Of a stretch of 64,000 bases of DNA, positions 12,661 to 24,400 are shown piece by piece (the stretch's first letter is position 1; every line of letters begins with the position of its first letter). The stretch is from the NCBI GenBank assembly GCA_964036045.1, contig OZ038379.1, positions 108,082,025-108,146,024 of the forward strand, read 5' to 3'. This stretch comes from Eutreptiella sp. 'Long Island Sound 2002' (Eukaryota > Euglenozoa > Euglenophyceae > Eutreptiales > Eutreptiaceae). The notes under the pieces were generated by a model, which was not told the DNA's origin, made no database searches, and saw only the letters and a program-made list of their open reading frames with translations. A program made the position numbers and the translations under genes.

Positions 12661-13826
12661 CAGCGCCCTGGGCTCTCCCCTGATTCAGTTTGAGTGCTTG
12701 TGTGGTCGACGGATCGTCCCTCACTTGCTTGCTCCCTCCCTCTTTCGGTGACCTGCCATCAGAGTGGCCATATACCCCCCCCTGCTGAATCCAGAGGAGG
12801 ATGGCCCCTCTCTTCCAATTCTATTCGTCGCTCCTCGCCTGCCGAATCCTTGAGAAACCAGGTAGAGCGACTGACCTGGCCATTTTTTGAGCTCTTAGGG
12901 CCTGAAAGCCCATACGTCGTTGCGCAACGGATGCCGCTGTCATCCGCATTGCGATTTTTTGGTGTGTCATCTGGTCCCATGGCACTTGCGGGATCCAGAC
13001 CAGTCTACGGGTGTCAGCTGACTATATATGGCCTGAACTCAGGCCTTTTTTTTGTCCACCCTCCTGCATATGCCTTATCCTAACCGGGGCGTGGTTGGGC
13101 GCTCTGTTCGGAGTGTGTTTACACACCTTTTACCCCGCTTATTGCTTGTTTTTCTGCCCCCGAGGATATGTGCATTTGTGTGTCGGCCCATCACCGAAAG
13201 GTGGACTGTTTTCCCCCTGATCGGATGCGAATCGAATACGATGGCGCCTTGAGTCGCCGTTTACATGCTTTTACTTAAGGTCCAGCCTGGACCAGTACCT
13301 AAGTACAGATTCTTCTGTTTGAGTGCCCGTGATACCGTGTGCCCTATTCGCTGTGATGTGGAGATCCTGATGGCGCCAGGCGGGAAGCCCAGTTGCCTGA
13401 CTACACTCCCAGCAGTCCGCCACTGTCAGTCCCAGTGTGAGCCTGCCGACTCGCAGACGCACCCAGCCGGCGGGCCTTGGGAAGCCTCGGGTAGCCTGAT
13501 GGATCTTTGTGGTCGCTTTCGACCTGTGGGACCACCTCGGTCGTCGTGTGACGCCTATGTTGGCCGTGTATGCCACTGCCACTGTGGTAGTGACCGTAGC
13601 AGCTGGCACCCGGTGCGCCTGGTATGGGTTAACGGGTCTTTTGGATGCCGAACAATCGCCGCCAGGACCCGGAACTTGATACTTGATACTATACTTGCAG
13701 TTACTAACAGCTACAGCACCGTACTGTCTTACTGTGGGATTTGGGCAGCCTAACCTGCGAGGCAGCCTGAAATGGCATGCGGGGGTGTTATCGAGCCCCC
13801 CCCAGGGTTTGCTCTAAGGAGGGGGG
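12661..13826 (+). other. 3' untranslated region and purine tract of copy 1
   Basis: No gene is visible. The sequence aligns along its length with 50,689-52,160 of copy 2, which carries about 240 bp more after the shared GACTCGCAGACGCAC. The polypurine tract at 13816-13826 (AAGGAGGGGGG) abuts the right LTR, as needed for plus-strand DNA priming in LTR elements. Confidence 0.65.
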
Positions 13827-16800
13827 TGAAGCGGTACCGAGAACCCCATGGCTAGGGTAGGGCATACAACCGGTCTCCGGTCCACTAACCCCATGTACGG
13901 AAGGGAAGACGCCCGTTGACGCCCAGTGCGAGCCCGGCGGGAGCGTGCTCCGTGCCGTAAAGCCCCGCATCGGCAACCGATGCGCCGCCAGCGGAGATTT
14001 ATATATCAGAATATCAGGAATCAACAGGTTTTTATTTTCATATTGTTTCCGTCAATTTTTACGCTTCCGTTCTGATATTCACTGTTTTGACAGCTGGCGG
14101 TTAGTTCGCGACTTTAGCGTAACCGCCAGTTCAACTGTTATATACAGATATTTTAGCGCAATCCGTGACGAAGACTCTAAAGTCTTCACGAATTCAGGAA
14201 TTCAGGAATTGCATTGATGCATCTGCAATTTTCACATTGTACACTCGCAACCTTAATCCGAATTTTTCAGGATGTCGAAATCGGATTTTCGACTTCGACA
14301 TCCCCGCAGTTGACTTGACCTCTTTTGAGTGGACCTACGTGCTTCCCTATGCACGAATCAACTTTCCTTTTGTCTTGCCCTCCATTTGTCTTAGAGATAT
14401 GGGCAAAACAAAATTGATTCGTGAGGCCACGTGCGAGAGTCATATCTCGTGCCGCTTGCGAGGAATGACAATAGGGAAACGTGGGATGTATGCACAATAT
14501 TCTCGACGTAATTTAGGAAGCTTTATACGCCTTGCGTCGCCACACGTGCGGGCTAGTGTAATGGATCATGGTCAAGAGGGTAGAGTTTGCGTTATAACTC
14601 TTTGGCCATGATATTGCGTGCGTTATGATAACTTTCGAGTGTAGCGCGCGAGTGTTGGTGTTGCATAGGAACTTTTCTTGAGTTCCTATGAGTGATTGAC
14701 ACAAAGTTATGCCCTTGGAGGGGCATGACATATCGTGGGGGGAGCTACCTTTTTGGGCAATATGTGGTATGTGCCATGTGTTGTATTGCGTGCCGATTTG
14801 GCGGGTTTGGCTAAGAGTGATACACCCACCAATGGACCTCAAATTGCACGAGGCCCTTCCTTATACTCCCCTCGATCAATTGCGAGCCTAACCTTCGTGG
14901 AGGGAAGCTTGTGTGGCGATCCCAAAGCGATGCGTTGGGAGCAAGGTGTGTGTTTTGCCATTTTGCATATTTTCATGTGCCCACTTGGGAAGTAGCGCTC
15001 TTGACCTCTCAACGCGCTCCAAGTGGAGCACATATGTGGAATCGAAGGTCATTGGTGTCAAGTCATTGTGTTTAGAAGGATTTGTCGATTACGCAATCCA
15101 AGCCGAAGATATTATAATATATTTGTCCGCCTTTCAAGGCACTTTTGGGTGTTTTTTCGCCAATATTGCTGTTTTTTGCCAGTCATGATGTCAAGTGGCG
15201 ACCGTGTATCTCAACGTTGCGCTCAATTGACATCATGACCCAAGTATGCAATGAGGGTACATGCTTCTGTGCCCAACATATCTTGGATCCGGCGAATAAC
15301 TTCTCTTGGGCTTGGCATACCGTGGCCCCCATGTTGGCGATTTGGGACTATCCCAAATCATGGGCTCACTTGGGGACCCTTGGGGACACTTGGGGAGGAG
15401 TTGGGCGACGCCCAAAAGATATGTTGGACACATATGACTTGATACCAATCCTATGCCACACTCCGGTCAAAGTCGGGCATGTGCCTCATTTGCCCCAACC
15501 ATGAGTGTGCGCATTTTCGGCCATTTTGAGCAATTCTCCACATTTTCTGCCCGCCGTGCACTATGTTCAGCCCACCCGTGCACGCCGGACGCATGGACCA
15601 ATGGACCATATATGACATGAGTGTTATGCATATTGGTCCCCATGGTTCACACACCACGTGGGCGAAGCGGAGCAACCTTCTTTAAGGTGCTAGCCGAAAG
15701 TGAGTGTGGGCAAATTTGCCATTTTGGCATTTGTGGACCCAATTGGGATTGTCACCACGCCAAGTGGCATCGAGATCCCTGGAAGCCAAATGCATGGGAC
15801 TCTTGGTTGGACTCCAGGTGGATGGCGTATGCAATGGCGGATCAGATCTTCAATCCGGCATGGAGATATACTATTGGGAGCACCCCCGAATTGAGGCTCA
15901 TTTTGAGTAGCCAAAATCACCCTCTTTTGGGACCCCAATTTCACCCCCCCGTGTGGTCTTTTTGGCGGCCCCATATCTCTATGCCCACACGGAGCCCGGA
16001 CCCAATTTCAAGTTGTACACTCAGATCAAAGTCTTAGGTCCTGCCTCCTAACCTGTGAGCCATTGGCCTTGCCCTGGCTGGGCGAGCCGCGCGTGGAGAT
16101 GACGCCAATTCTTTGTGATTTTGGCATCATGACCCCACTTGACGAACCCGTGGTACCCTGATGCCGGGACCTCAGAGGGAACCAGGTTGGGTGAGGGCTC
16201 CAGGGAGTTCGTATTCTAAGGGCAAAGGGTCAGTTGCCTCGTCCCCACCTCTGGCGGGTCCGGACGAGGGGTCAATTTTGGAGATTTTTGAGCTAATATC
16301 AGGTTGGGCTGAAACAGCCCATTTTCAGCTACCAACTCCTAGGGGATAATGGCGGGGCCATATCTCTGCCTCGGAGATGAGTTGAGACCTGCCGTTGAGG
16401 CAGCATGGGGAGCCACTGTTGGTTGACCTTGGAGCCCTCTTGGTTCCTAGGAACTCGCGTGCCGCTAGGCGGGACAGCCCCCCTATTTGCAGGGTTTCAG
16501 GGTCCGGACTGAGCAGGGCATTGGTTGTGTTTGAGCCCCCGCCCCCACCAGCCACTGGGAGGGTGGGACCTGGGGTTGGGATATATGTTGGGACTGAGTG
16601 TCTATTGTCCTGTGATGCCCTTACCCCAGTCCAGTCTTAACCCCATGTGTACATATCCTGATGTGTTGCTGTACATACTTTTGTTCCCTTGTTTCAGAGT
16701 GGCAAGGATCCTGAGACGCTTTGTCTCATGACACGAGCGTAATTGATGCCCCTGTGAGCGCAGTGCTTTGCCTGCCTGCTTGCTTGTGCGTGTCACCGCA

Positions 16801-16836
16801 GCTTCCCGTGGCCAGGCCCCCCACGGGAACGCGTCA
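13827..16836 (+). repeat. LTR 2 (3' LTR of copy 1)
   Basis: 3010 bp, TG...CA. It retains the hairpins deleted from LTR 1. In the hairpin AATTGCA/TGCAATT (about 14207-14231) both arms carry the change relative to AATTGCG/CGCAATT in the other LTRs, so pairing is kept. The presumed start motif is altered to TGAGACGCTTT. It is followed by the GTCC target duplication. Confidence 0.9.
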
Positions 16837-17220
16837 GTCCGAGTATGCTCCGACACTGGCTGGTGCAAGAGAGTCCTGAGGTCCCTCAATGTCCAGGTGT
16901 CAACAAGGATTCCCTACGATTATACGAGTAACCCCCTATGTGAGCGACAGATTCGAGTTCTCAAGGAGAACGTGAGGATATGGTGCAAGACTGAGCGCAC
17001 TAAAGACTGGATGAGACTACTCCCCATCATATCTCTGATAATGAACTCCCAGGAGAGTTCGGCGACTAAGTATTTGCCCCATGACCTGTTCATGGGACGC
17101 CTGGCATGGTTCCTACACGCTCCCTATCCTGAAGATTCCTACAAGGTCGACAAGGCCAAGGCTATGCTCCAGAGAGGGAGGGAGCCCAAGTGTAATCAGC
17201 TATCCGGGAAGTATGGTCGT
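16837..17220 (+). pseudogene. Ty3/gypsy pol remnant, right half (integrase core, DDE glutamate)
   Basis: This continues the integrase broken at 5745. The 4 bp GTCC occurs on both sides of the insert, and reading 5733-5745 directly into 16841 keeps frame (NSDED then VRVCSDTGW). The catalytic Glu follows in PLCERQIRVLKENV (about 16940-16975), then the helical end of the core (NSQESSATKYLPHDLFMGR, about 17042-17100). Gypsy similarity fades near 17200, where sequence related to the fibre-like gene begins. No LTR of this older element is visible in the window. Confidence 0.75.
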
Positions 17221-17345
17221 ACCAGTGGGCAGTCTAGTGGTGTCGGTCGCCATGACGTTGTCGTTGAGAAGTTCCAGTACACAAAGATCTGCCCAGGCGT
17301 GCACCTATGATTTTAGCAGCTGTTTTTTCCCAAAATTCAAGAGGT
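17221..17345. other. Scrambled junction made of two pieces of the fibre-like gene
   Basis: About 17,232-17,302 matches 20,060-20,140 in the same orientation, sharing TAGTGGTGTCGGT and ACAAAGATCTGCCCAGGCGTG, the latter with a flanking base change. Directly after, 17,303-17,342 matches the reverse complement of about 19,000-19,042 (AGCAGCTGTTTTTTCCCAAA). Two segments of the downstream fibre-like gene are thus fused here in opposite orientations, at the end of the gypsy remnant. Confidence 0.65.
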
Positions 17346-17835
17346 CGACAAAATGGGGTTTTTCGGGGGAAGTGACCTATTTGTTTGGTTTCTACGGCCC
17401 GAAAATAGGGGGGGGGGGCGTTCTTCTACCCGAAATCTGTCCAAAAATATAAAAAACTCTGAATTTTGGCCTATTATGGGGTATTTTTGCCTGCTCTGGG
17501 CTTGTCCTGCAGAACAGTGCTGCACACCAGTGTACCTGCCTACAGAGGATTTTCGACAGAAATTCCAATTTTCTTTGGATTCTCTGGCCCCAAAATAGGG
17601 ATGGGGGGGTTCGTCCCACCTGAGCTCTCTCCCAAACCATCAAAAACCCTGGAATTTGGCCTATTTTGGGGTATTTTTGTCTGCTCTTGGGTGGTGCAGC
17701 AGAACAGTGCTGCACACCAGTGTACCTGTATGGTATAGTATAGGCATGAAACCCAAAAAGACCAAAACTAACCTTCCGTTTTAATCCTACACCCCCCAAA
17801 TAGCAGGGGGGGGGGGTTCCTCCTACCCCATTGTT
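17346..17835. repeat. Satellite A, about 190-bp tandem repeat, roughly 2.5 copies
   Basis: AGAACAGTGCTGCACACCAG recurs at 17511 and 17701, and the preceding GGCCTAT...GGGGTATTTTT block recurs at 17468 and 17658. A poly-G run inside the unit recurs three times (near 17410, 17605 and 17805). The ORFs crossing this block follow the repeat and look noncoding. Confidence 0.75.
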
Positions 17836-17860
17836 CCCCAAAAATAACAACCTAAGCCTC

Positions 17861-18497
17861 AAACATGTGTGTGTACGGTGCTAGGCACGCAAAGGCCTAC
17901 CTATGAACCATATGGAAATGGACCACAAACGGTGAAAAAAAGGGCCGAAAACACCTCAAATGTTCATCGCTCATCCCATTCCTATGCACATACTATCATA
18001 TTTTATGTAGTTATTATCATTCAAATGCATACAATACCAACCCAAGCCCCAAACATGTGTGTGCACGGTGATAGGTGATCAAAACCCTACCTATGAACCA
18101 TATGGATATTGGACAACAAACGGTGCAAAATAGGGCCAAAAACACCTCAAATGTTCATCGTTCATCTGATTCTTATGCACATACTATCATATTATATGTA
18201 GCACCCATCATACGAATGCTTACAATAACAACCTAAGCCCCAAATATGTGTGTGTACGGTGATAGGCACGCAAAAGCCTACCTATGAACCATATGGAAAT
18301 GAACCACAAACGGTGCAGAATAGGGCCAAAAACACCTCAAATGTTCATTGTTCATCACATTCTTATGCCCATAGTATCATATTTTATGTAGTTCTTCTCA
18401 TTCAAATGCATACATTACCAACCCAAGCCCCAAACATGTGTGTGGACGGTGATAGGTGATCAAAACCCTACCTATGAACCATATGGATATTGGCCCC
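17861..18497. repeat. Satellite B, 190-bp tandem repeat, about 3.3 copies, alternating A-B-A-B
   Basis: Units begin AAACATGTGTGTG or AAATATGTGTGTG at 17861, 18051, 18242 and 18432, a spacing of 190, 191 and 190 bp. Units 1 and 3 share AGGCACGCAAA, and units 2 and 4 share GGTGATCAAAACCC, so the true higher-order unit is about 380 bp. Each unit contains CCTACCTATGAACCATATGG. Two 69-codon ORFs inside are repeat copies of each other and are not taken as genes. Confidence 0.85.
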
Positions 18498-18840
18498 CAT
18501 GGTGCATGAGAAAGGGATGAATAGCCTAAAACAAAGGCAAATCATCGCTTGTCATGTAGGCTTCTACCAATGGTGATGACAATTTGTTCACCTATCACCT
18601 CTATACCACCTACTCCAGCCCTGTAAGGCCCTCTACATGGCCTCCATAGACCCTAAAACCATGAAAAAGAGTGGTTTTTGGCTAGAAAAGTGTGAATGTC
18701 TCAAAATCTGTGCCTGACAATCTGGATGTTTTTGGGTCAGCAGCAAGGTATTGATCTCGGGGACACGCTCATGCCTTTATTTTGCTTCCAACTGCGAAAA
18801 AAAGTGGACTTTTTGGCAATTTTCCATTGCGCACGGCGGT
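18498..18840. other. Unassigned AT-rich spacer
   Basis: Between satellite B and the fibre-like gene I see no gene-sized conserved frame, RNA gene or repeat. The minus-strand frame that crosses its right end (18,737 onward) looks like an out-of-frame extension of the pseudogene. Confidence 0.4.
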
Positions 18841-18854
18841 CGGGAATCTGAAAC

Positions 18855-20567
18855 TCACGTACGCGGCAGTTGTTGACAGTTGATCTGCGGCTCCAGCTCC
18901 AGCGACAGCTTATTTTTGTTAAAATTTTGAGAAAACACAAAAACAACAGTACTACTGTGTACAGTTTGATATTGCCGTTGTGAAAATGCATGACTTTGAA
19001 TTTTGGGAAAAAACAGCTGCTGAAAACATAGGTGTTGGGCTGTTGGCGTGATGTCCACTGTGATGACGGCGTCCAGGGGCGGGGGTGATTGAACCCGGAA
19101 AATGTGTAAGTTGTTCTTCTCGACGTCATTCAGCGTGAAAGTTTGCGGTCCTGTGGTCACATTGACGACAATTATGGGTTTGTGTAGGCTGTGCTTGGCC
19201 TCCAACGTCGAGCTCGAGGGGGCAATTGTCATGCCAGAATTCTCATCGGCACGAAGCTTGCGCAATTTTCTGTCATCCGTCAACAGGCTTACGGCTTTCG
19301 AAGCGGTGCTAGTAGTGACCTCGGGGATGTCTCCTGTAATTTCTATGGTTGTGCCGTCATCAGCTGTCCCCACAGACACTGTTCCCTTGCCCTGCAGGAC
19401 CCTCAGTTTTGTTGTACCATTCTTGCCCTCTTGGACGAGTGTTGCTTTGGCTACAGTAGGCGCATCGGTGGTAGCCTGTAGGCCAGTTGACACCACAGCA
19501 CAGCATTCTTCACCGATATGCTGTAGCTGCATGGCAGAGCCAGCATGCAGGGTAACGCTTCCTGGGTTGGAGGCTTGTGAGGACACCAGAGCGACCTCTT
19601 GACCTCGATGTCACTGCCTGTGTTGTTCATGACATCCAGCGTGCCAAGTGTCTCCCAGTTTGTCAGCGTTGTGCGGCTGTCAATGTCTAGTATGACCGAC
19701 ACGACCATCTGTCCATCCAACACATCTGCAGGCTTCGTGAGCACGTTGAGATGACCCTTCTTTACATCGTCCAGTGTTTTTGTCACAGCTCTTGTGCCAA
19801 TAAATATTGGGTTAAATTTGTTCGTCAAGGCGACATTGGTTTGTGCTTTGCTGCTATCCTCGACTACTGTGAGACCGGATGTGTCATGAGCTTGCAGTTT
19901 GCGTAGTTTTCAGTCCTTCAGGAGGGAGGCGGCACCTGCGTCTGCAGGGGATCCCTCTGAGACCATTGTTGCGACGGCCTGTACATTGGGGGACGTTTGA
20001 TGACCGACATACTGAAGCTGTAGGGTGTATCCGGGAAGGATGGTCATCCCAACGGACAGTGTAGTGGTGTCGGTTGCTATGACGTTGACAGGAATACTGT
20101 GTCGTTGAGAAGTTCAAGTGCACAAAGATCTGCCCAGGCGTGTTGGGCTGTTGGCCTGATGTCCAGTGTGATGACGGTGTCCAGAGGAGGGGGTGGCGAT
20201 TGAACCCGTTAATGTTTAAGTGGTTCTTCTCGACGTCATTCAGCGTGAAAATTTGCGGTCCCGTAGTCACATTGATGAAGTTTATTGGTTTGTGTAGGCT
20301 GAGCTTGGCGTCTAACGTCGAGCTTGAGGGCGCAATTGTCATGCCAGAATTTTCATCGGCACGAAGCTTGCGCAGTTTTCTGTCCGCCATCATAAGGCTT
20401 ACCGCGTGTTGTGCGGTGGTGCCGTCGACCTCACTGATGCTGCCACAGGTATCGGCGAGGTAACGTAGCGTACTGATAATGGTGGGTATAGCATCTGAGA
20501 CTTGGAGTTCTTGTATGATTGATGTATTGTGCATATTTCCTGTCATCAGTTTTATATATCTTTTCAT
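18855..20567 (-). pseudogene. Decayed modular fibre-like structural protein gene
   Basis: Minus-strand coding remnant in at least three frames. It contains three copies of a module whose marker is KLRKL: DRKLRKLRADENSGMTIA at about 20,390-20,335; a diverged form (KLRKLQAHDTSGLTVV) near 19,915-19,870; and DRKLRKLRADENSGMTIA again near 19,280-19,225. Each is followed by a hydrophobic beta-type stretch (VNVTTGPQTFTLNDVEKN in module 3). Further beta-rich text such as TADDGTTIEITGDIP precedes module 3. Repeated short beta modules are typical of viral or phage fibres and of adhesins, so a virus-like attachment protein is my inference, not a family match. Frameshifts lie near 20,200, 20,110 and 19,600, and an in-frame stop lies near 19,915. 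The 5' end at 20,567 (MKRYIKLMTGN) is plausible, with TATATAAG-like sequence just upstream. Confidence 0.5.
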
Positions 20568-20934
20568 AACTGCTACTTATATATTGCGACCCAGACAAGT
20601 CCTAGTTTCGCATTCTAGGTGTCTGCACACACTGATCTCATTTGCACCTACTTGTACTCATGGCCACGGATTGGGGCACCCACTCGGGTATACCGGGTCC
20701 TTCAAACATTTCAAAGGCATGCTGATCGGTGTCAATGCCAGTGCTTGACAGCATGCGCGCAACTGCGTCCCCGCCTAGTTCTTATATGGACACCATGCGT
20801 AGTTCGTAGCAGTCAGAGTGCGTAAGAAGGGGGAACGTATGGGCATTTTGTTTTCCCATGATGTCAGATGCTCGAAGACACAATATAAATCCCTTCTATT
20901 ACGTTTATATCACCCTCTATCATAGCTGCTGACT
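20568..20934. promoter_or_regulatory. Divergent intergenic region with TATA-like elements
   Basis: The space between the minus-strand fibre-like gene and the plus-strand 161-codon gene is AT-rich. It carries ATATATAAG on the minus strand near 20,580 and TATAAAT on the plus strand at 20,884-20,890, about 45 bp before the ATG at 20,935. This arrangement fits two divergent promoters. The evidence is motif and position only. Confidence 0.35.
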
Positions 20935-21420
20935 ATGGTGCCACCAAGTGGACAAACAATGACTGGTTTCACATTTCTTCAGGTGTGTGTACACACAACG
21001 TCTGCAGAAAATGATAACAACCTGCTATTTGGCTTATTGAGTGATATGTTCCGAATTTGGTCCTTTACAAGCAAAAATGCGCCTGAGTTTTTACGACTCC
21101 AGTATCGATTTGCGTATTCGCTTTTGCTTTTCATTTGTTCGTCGGATTTTGCACAACTGGTTTGTGATTGCCCGGTTTCTGAGTGTTTACCCTATGCTAG
21201 AAGAATAATCCTAAAGGGCCGTATTGTGCAACATTTTTGCATTTATGCGCTACTTGTTGAGAATGGATTTATCACACAGGCTGATGCGGGTGCGTTGCTT
21301 CAAGAGCTCATTCAGGTTTTCTTGACTGCTGCCAAGGTCACCTTAGTGTGCCCAGGTGACGACTGTGTTGTAATGATGGAGCATGCTATCCTGATGTCAC
21401 AGGAGTTACCATATAAATAA
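20935..21420 (+). CDS. Unrecognised 161-residue protein
   Basis: Intact ORF with an ATG start about 45 bp after a TATAAAT motif and a TAA stop. I do not recognise the family. The product has a mixed hydrophobic middle (LQYRFAYSLLLFICSSDFAQLV, about residues 54-75) and several cysteines, and ends MMEHAILMSQELPYK. Amino-acid use is ordinary, unlike the GC-rich shadow frames elsewhere, which supports coding. It sits divergently to the fibre-like gene in the AT-richer island. A viral or mobile-element origin is possible from context only. Confidence 0.5.
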   Translation: MVPPSGQTMTGFTFLQVCVHTTSAENDNNLLFGLLSDMFRIWSFTSKNAPEFLRLQYRFAYSLLLFICSSDFAQLVCDCPVSECLPYARRIILKGRIVQHFCIYALLVENGFITQADAGALLQELIQVFLTAAKVTLVCPGDDCVVMMEHAILMSQELPYK

Positions 21421-24400
21421 GATATCACTGAAATTAAGGACCAATGTCTGAAAGGTATTGTGAGGACAATGTAAGGCTCAGTATGGCACTCATTCGGCCA
21501 TACTGAGCTGACGCCTTGGGGGTCGTGCTGGGGGGAAGGTGTGACAAGCTCAGACTCTGTGCTAGGAAGTTGCAAAGCGCGCAAAATGTGTTGTTGTGTC
21601 AAGTGTTGTAGGTGGTCGGATGATAAAAAGGTACGGGGTGCTCGTGAAACACTGAGACTGCCTATACTATCTCTGCGTGGCGTCTACCACAGCGAATTTG
21701 CAACTGACGCTGAAAACAACTGGCGCCGGATCAAGCCGCACCGAAGGCCTTTTCTGCCGCTAGGCAGAAGAAGAGTATGAGGAGGAGATGCACCTCATTG
21801 TCACCGATTCAGGCAAAAAGCGGGGGCTTGGGGAGGGGGCGTGACACGTGAAATAGTGTTATGCTTTGATTTCACACCTGCCATTCCTTTGGAGTCTTGT
21901 CATTCCACAAAGGCAGAGAGGGGCCCACATGTGAGCAGAATGGCTACATCACCCATGCCATTCCGGCGTCCCCAACTCATGTATTTCCACACAAAGCATG
22001 TCCTCAACACAGACTCTTCACAAACAAAAACATGCTACCCATGTGGAGCTACTTGTGGGCCACCAAAATGCTGATGGTACGGCACACATGGAAAACAAAA
22101 CTGTACTGCAGAAAGGAATTGGGAGGTTTGGCCTGGATCACTTCAAGAGGACAAACGTGAGTTTGCCGTACTTTCGGTAGAAGATGAGGTGTACGGTGAA
22201 ACTAGGTTGCCCCCTGCAATGTACCCATATGGTCCAAAAATGTGCGCCCACTGCCTTTGCCCCGCTCCACTTGTGCGCCCAGCAGCCAGCTGCAAGCCAG
22301 GGTGTGGAACCGCAAGCCCCGTGGTTACAATGCAAATGTAAATATAAACCGTGCATGGCTCAATTTCTGAATTTGTTGGGACATTGAACAGCAAACTTAT
22401 AGACACCCATCAAACACTGCAAACAGAGCGTGTCAGGCATCAGGTTTCCATGCCAGCTGCTGTATCAAACGGATGGACCATGCAGGACACCAGATTCTGC
22501 ATGCAACAAGCCTTTGAATCACGGCATTCACCATGAAGCATTCCACACGAATGGCATGGCGCACCCCTGGCACAGCACTGCACTGCTTTACTGCTTTCGC
22601 TGCGCCCCCACAGACTTGGTGCATAAGTGCTGAACACTGCTTTGCTTTGCTATCACTGCGTGTGTTGTTGCTTCCCCGGATTGCACCCTGTCAGATCCGT
22701 GGTGTTGTTCCGACAAGGGGGTCGTTCTAGCAAGGGGGTGGCCGGGGGCTCTGCAAGCAGGTCGCAAAGCACTCCATAGATGCACCGCCTGGTATGCATA
22801 TGCAGCAATGTTCGGATGGTCCGGGGGTGGGGGGGGGTGGAAGAGCTGATGGGCAGGATTTTCCCGAATGCCTGACACTCTGGGAATCACCAGTCTGTGG
22901 AACTGAGCAGGATGCGCATGTCCGGCTCCCTTTTTTTTTGCGCCCCCCACTGACAGCTCAAGTCCAGTCCGTGAAGCAACCAAGCGGCTTACTTGCACTG
23001 CTATGGACGAACAGAGTTGTGCACCAACTCACTCTGACCATTTAGTGTCATGAAGCATGCAGGACACGCCGTGTCTAGGGCTACAGAGATATGTGCAGGA
23101 TCGGTTTGGGGCCTGGCTGTATCTGGGACAAGGGAGTCCAGGCTCACGGATGTGCGCCTACGGAAGGAGACTTAAGTGGCAAGCGCCCTTGCGATCCCTT
23201 AATTTGGCATTGGTGGCCCTGAGCAGAGGATTCAGATGAACCAACTGCAGAGCCCTGAAGGGCCCACTTTACATTCTGCCCTGTTGGATCCACGGATTGC
23301 AGTAGGATGAATGCCGAGTATATATCGGGCCAAAGGTGCTGAACAGAACTTCGGGAGCTGAAGCCAGGTCCACAGATGTGGTTCCTCACCACTACCCCTT
23401 AACACAGTGAATGGCAGTTAGATATGTGCAGTAAATCATACGCACTTTTTCTCTTGCATGACTTAGGCTCCTGCAAAATTTCGGGGCGGGGGGGGGGGCT
23501 GGGAGCCCCTTTTCTAACCCACCCCCCCTGGCCGCATGCAGGTCAACAAAGCGCTCTACACATGCACATCCGGGTATGCATATGCAGCAATGTGCGGCAG
23601 TTCCAATGAAGTACACTGAGTTCATCATGAGCATCGGTGTATGTATAGTCTGTCAAACCCGACGATGTTGTTTCCTTCATAAGGCTGTGTTTTGTCGGCC
23701 AAAACCTCTCACCTCAATAATATACCAGTACAAGGGGCTGAGACTTTCCAGCAGCACTGCAAACTGACATGACGCTGGCACTTCTTTGACCAACTCGCTG
23801 TGCATCTCTTCCATTTTTGTTGGACTAAGATGAGCTGGCAGAGCCTGCTCACTTCACAGTACTCCAGATAACCTCTTGGGATCAACGTTCAGAGCTGTCC
23901 AGTGCTACGATGATCTGGGGCAGACAGACCGGACCCTGCACCGGTGCTGCTATGTGACACTAAGGAGAGCGTAGCAACGGTTCTGGGAAGCCCCAGACAA
24001 GAGGCACAGGCTGGGCTGGGGAACGTCTTGAACCAGCTCACCATGCAATCTTCTCTTTTTGGGGCCCGGTGTCTACGGCCTTGTCGAAGCTACAGTAGGC
24101 GTAGGGATTGTATTAATTTGGTACTTTTGCGTGGGGTTTACAGGGGAGGGGGGATGCCCTCGATCTGTGCATGTCTTGCTTCCTGTAGCGGGATGGGGCA
24201 GCCGTCCCTTTGGCTATGCGTGTTCAAGTGGGCAAACACTCACAACAAATGTGTCCATGACCTTAGGTGACTAGCAAATTTGTCACCTCATCTGTCCATT
24301 TGTACCAAATCAAACTAGGTACCAAATTGATACAGTCCCTAAGCTCAGACAAGGGCGTAGCTTTTACAGGGGAGGGGGGGGGGGTGATCCACAAAATGAC

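Larger units (their letters stand above)
5746..16836 (+). mobile_element. LTR retrotransposon copy 1, chromovirus family, pol-deleted, nested in gypsy integrase
   Basis: Complete insertion of 11,091 bp: left LTR 5746-8386, internal region 8387-13826, right LTR 13827-16836. The LTRs begin TGAAGCGG and end CGCGTCA. The target duplication is GTCC (5742-5745 and 16837-16840). The internal region carries a decayed gag and a short 3' remnant of pol. Compared with copy 2, an internal deletion of roughly 5.3 kb joins gag (about 12,577) to the last codons of the chromodomain ORF (about 12,583), removing protease, RT, RNase H and integrase. A purine tract, AAGGAGGGGGG, lies directly before the right LTR. 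The first 220 bp of the two LTRs differ by about 3% by eye. Confidence 0.9.

Noticed and set aside
17869-18459. Two similar 69-codon ORFs
   Set aside because: They are the same frame in successive satellite B units, with no start context or conservation beyond the repeat.
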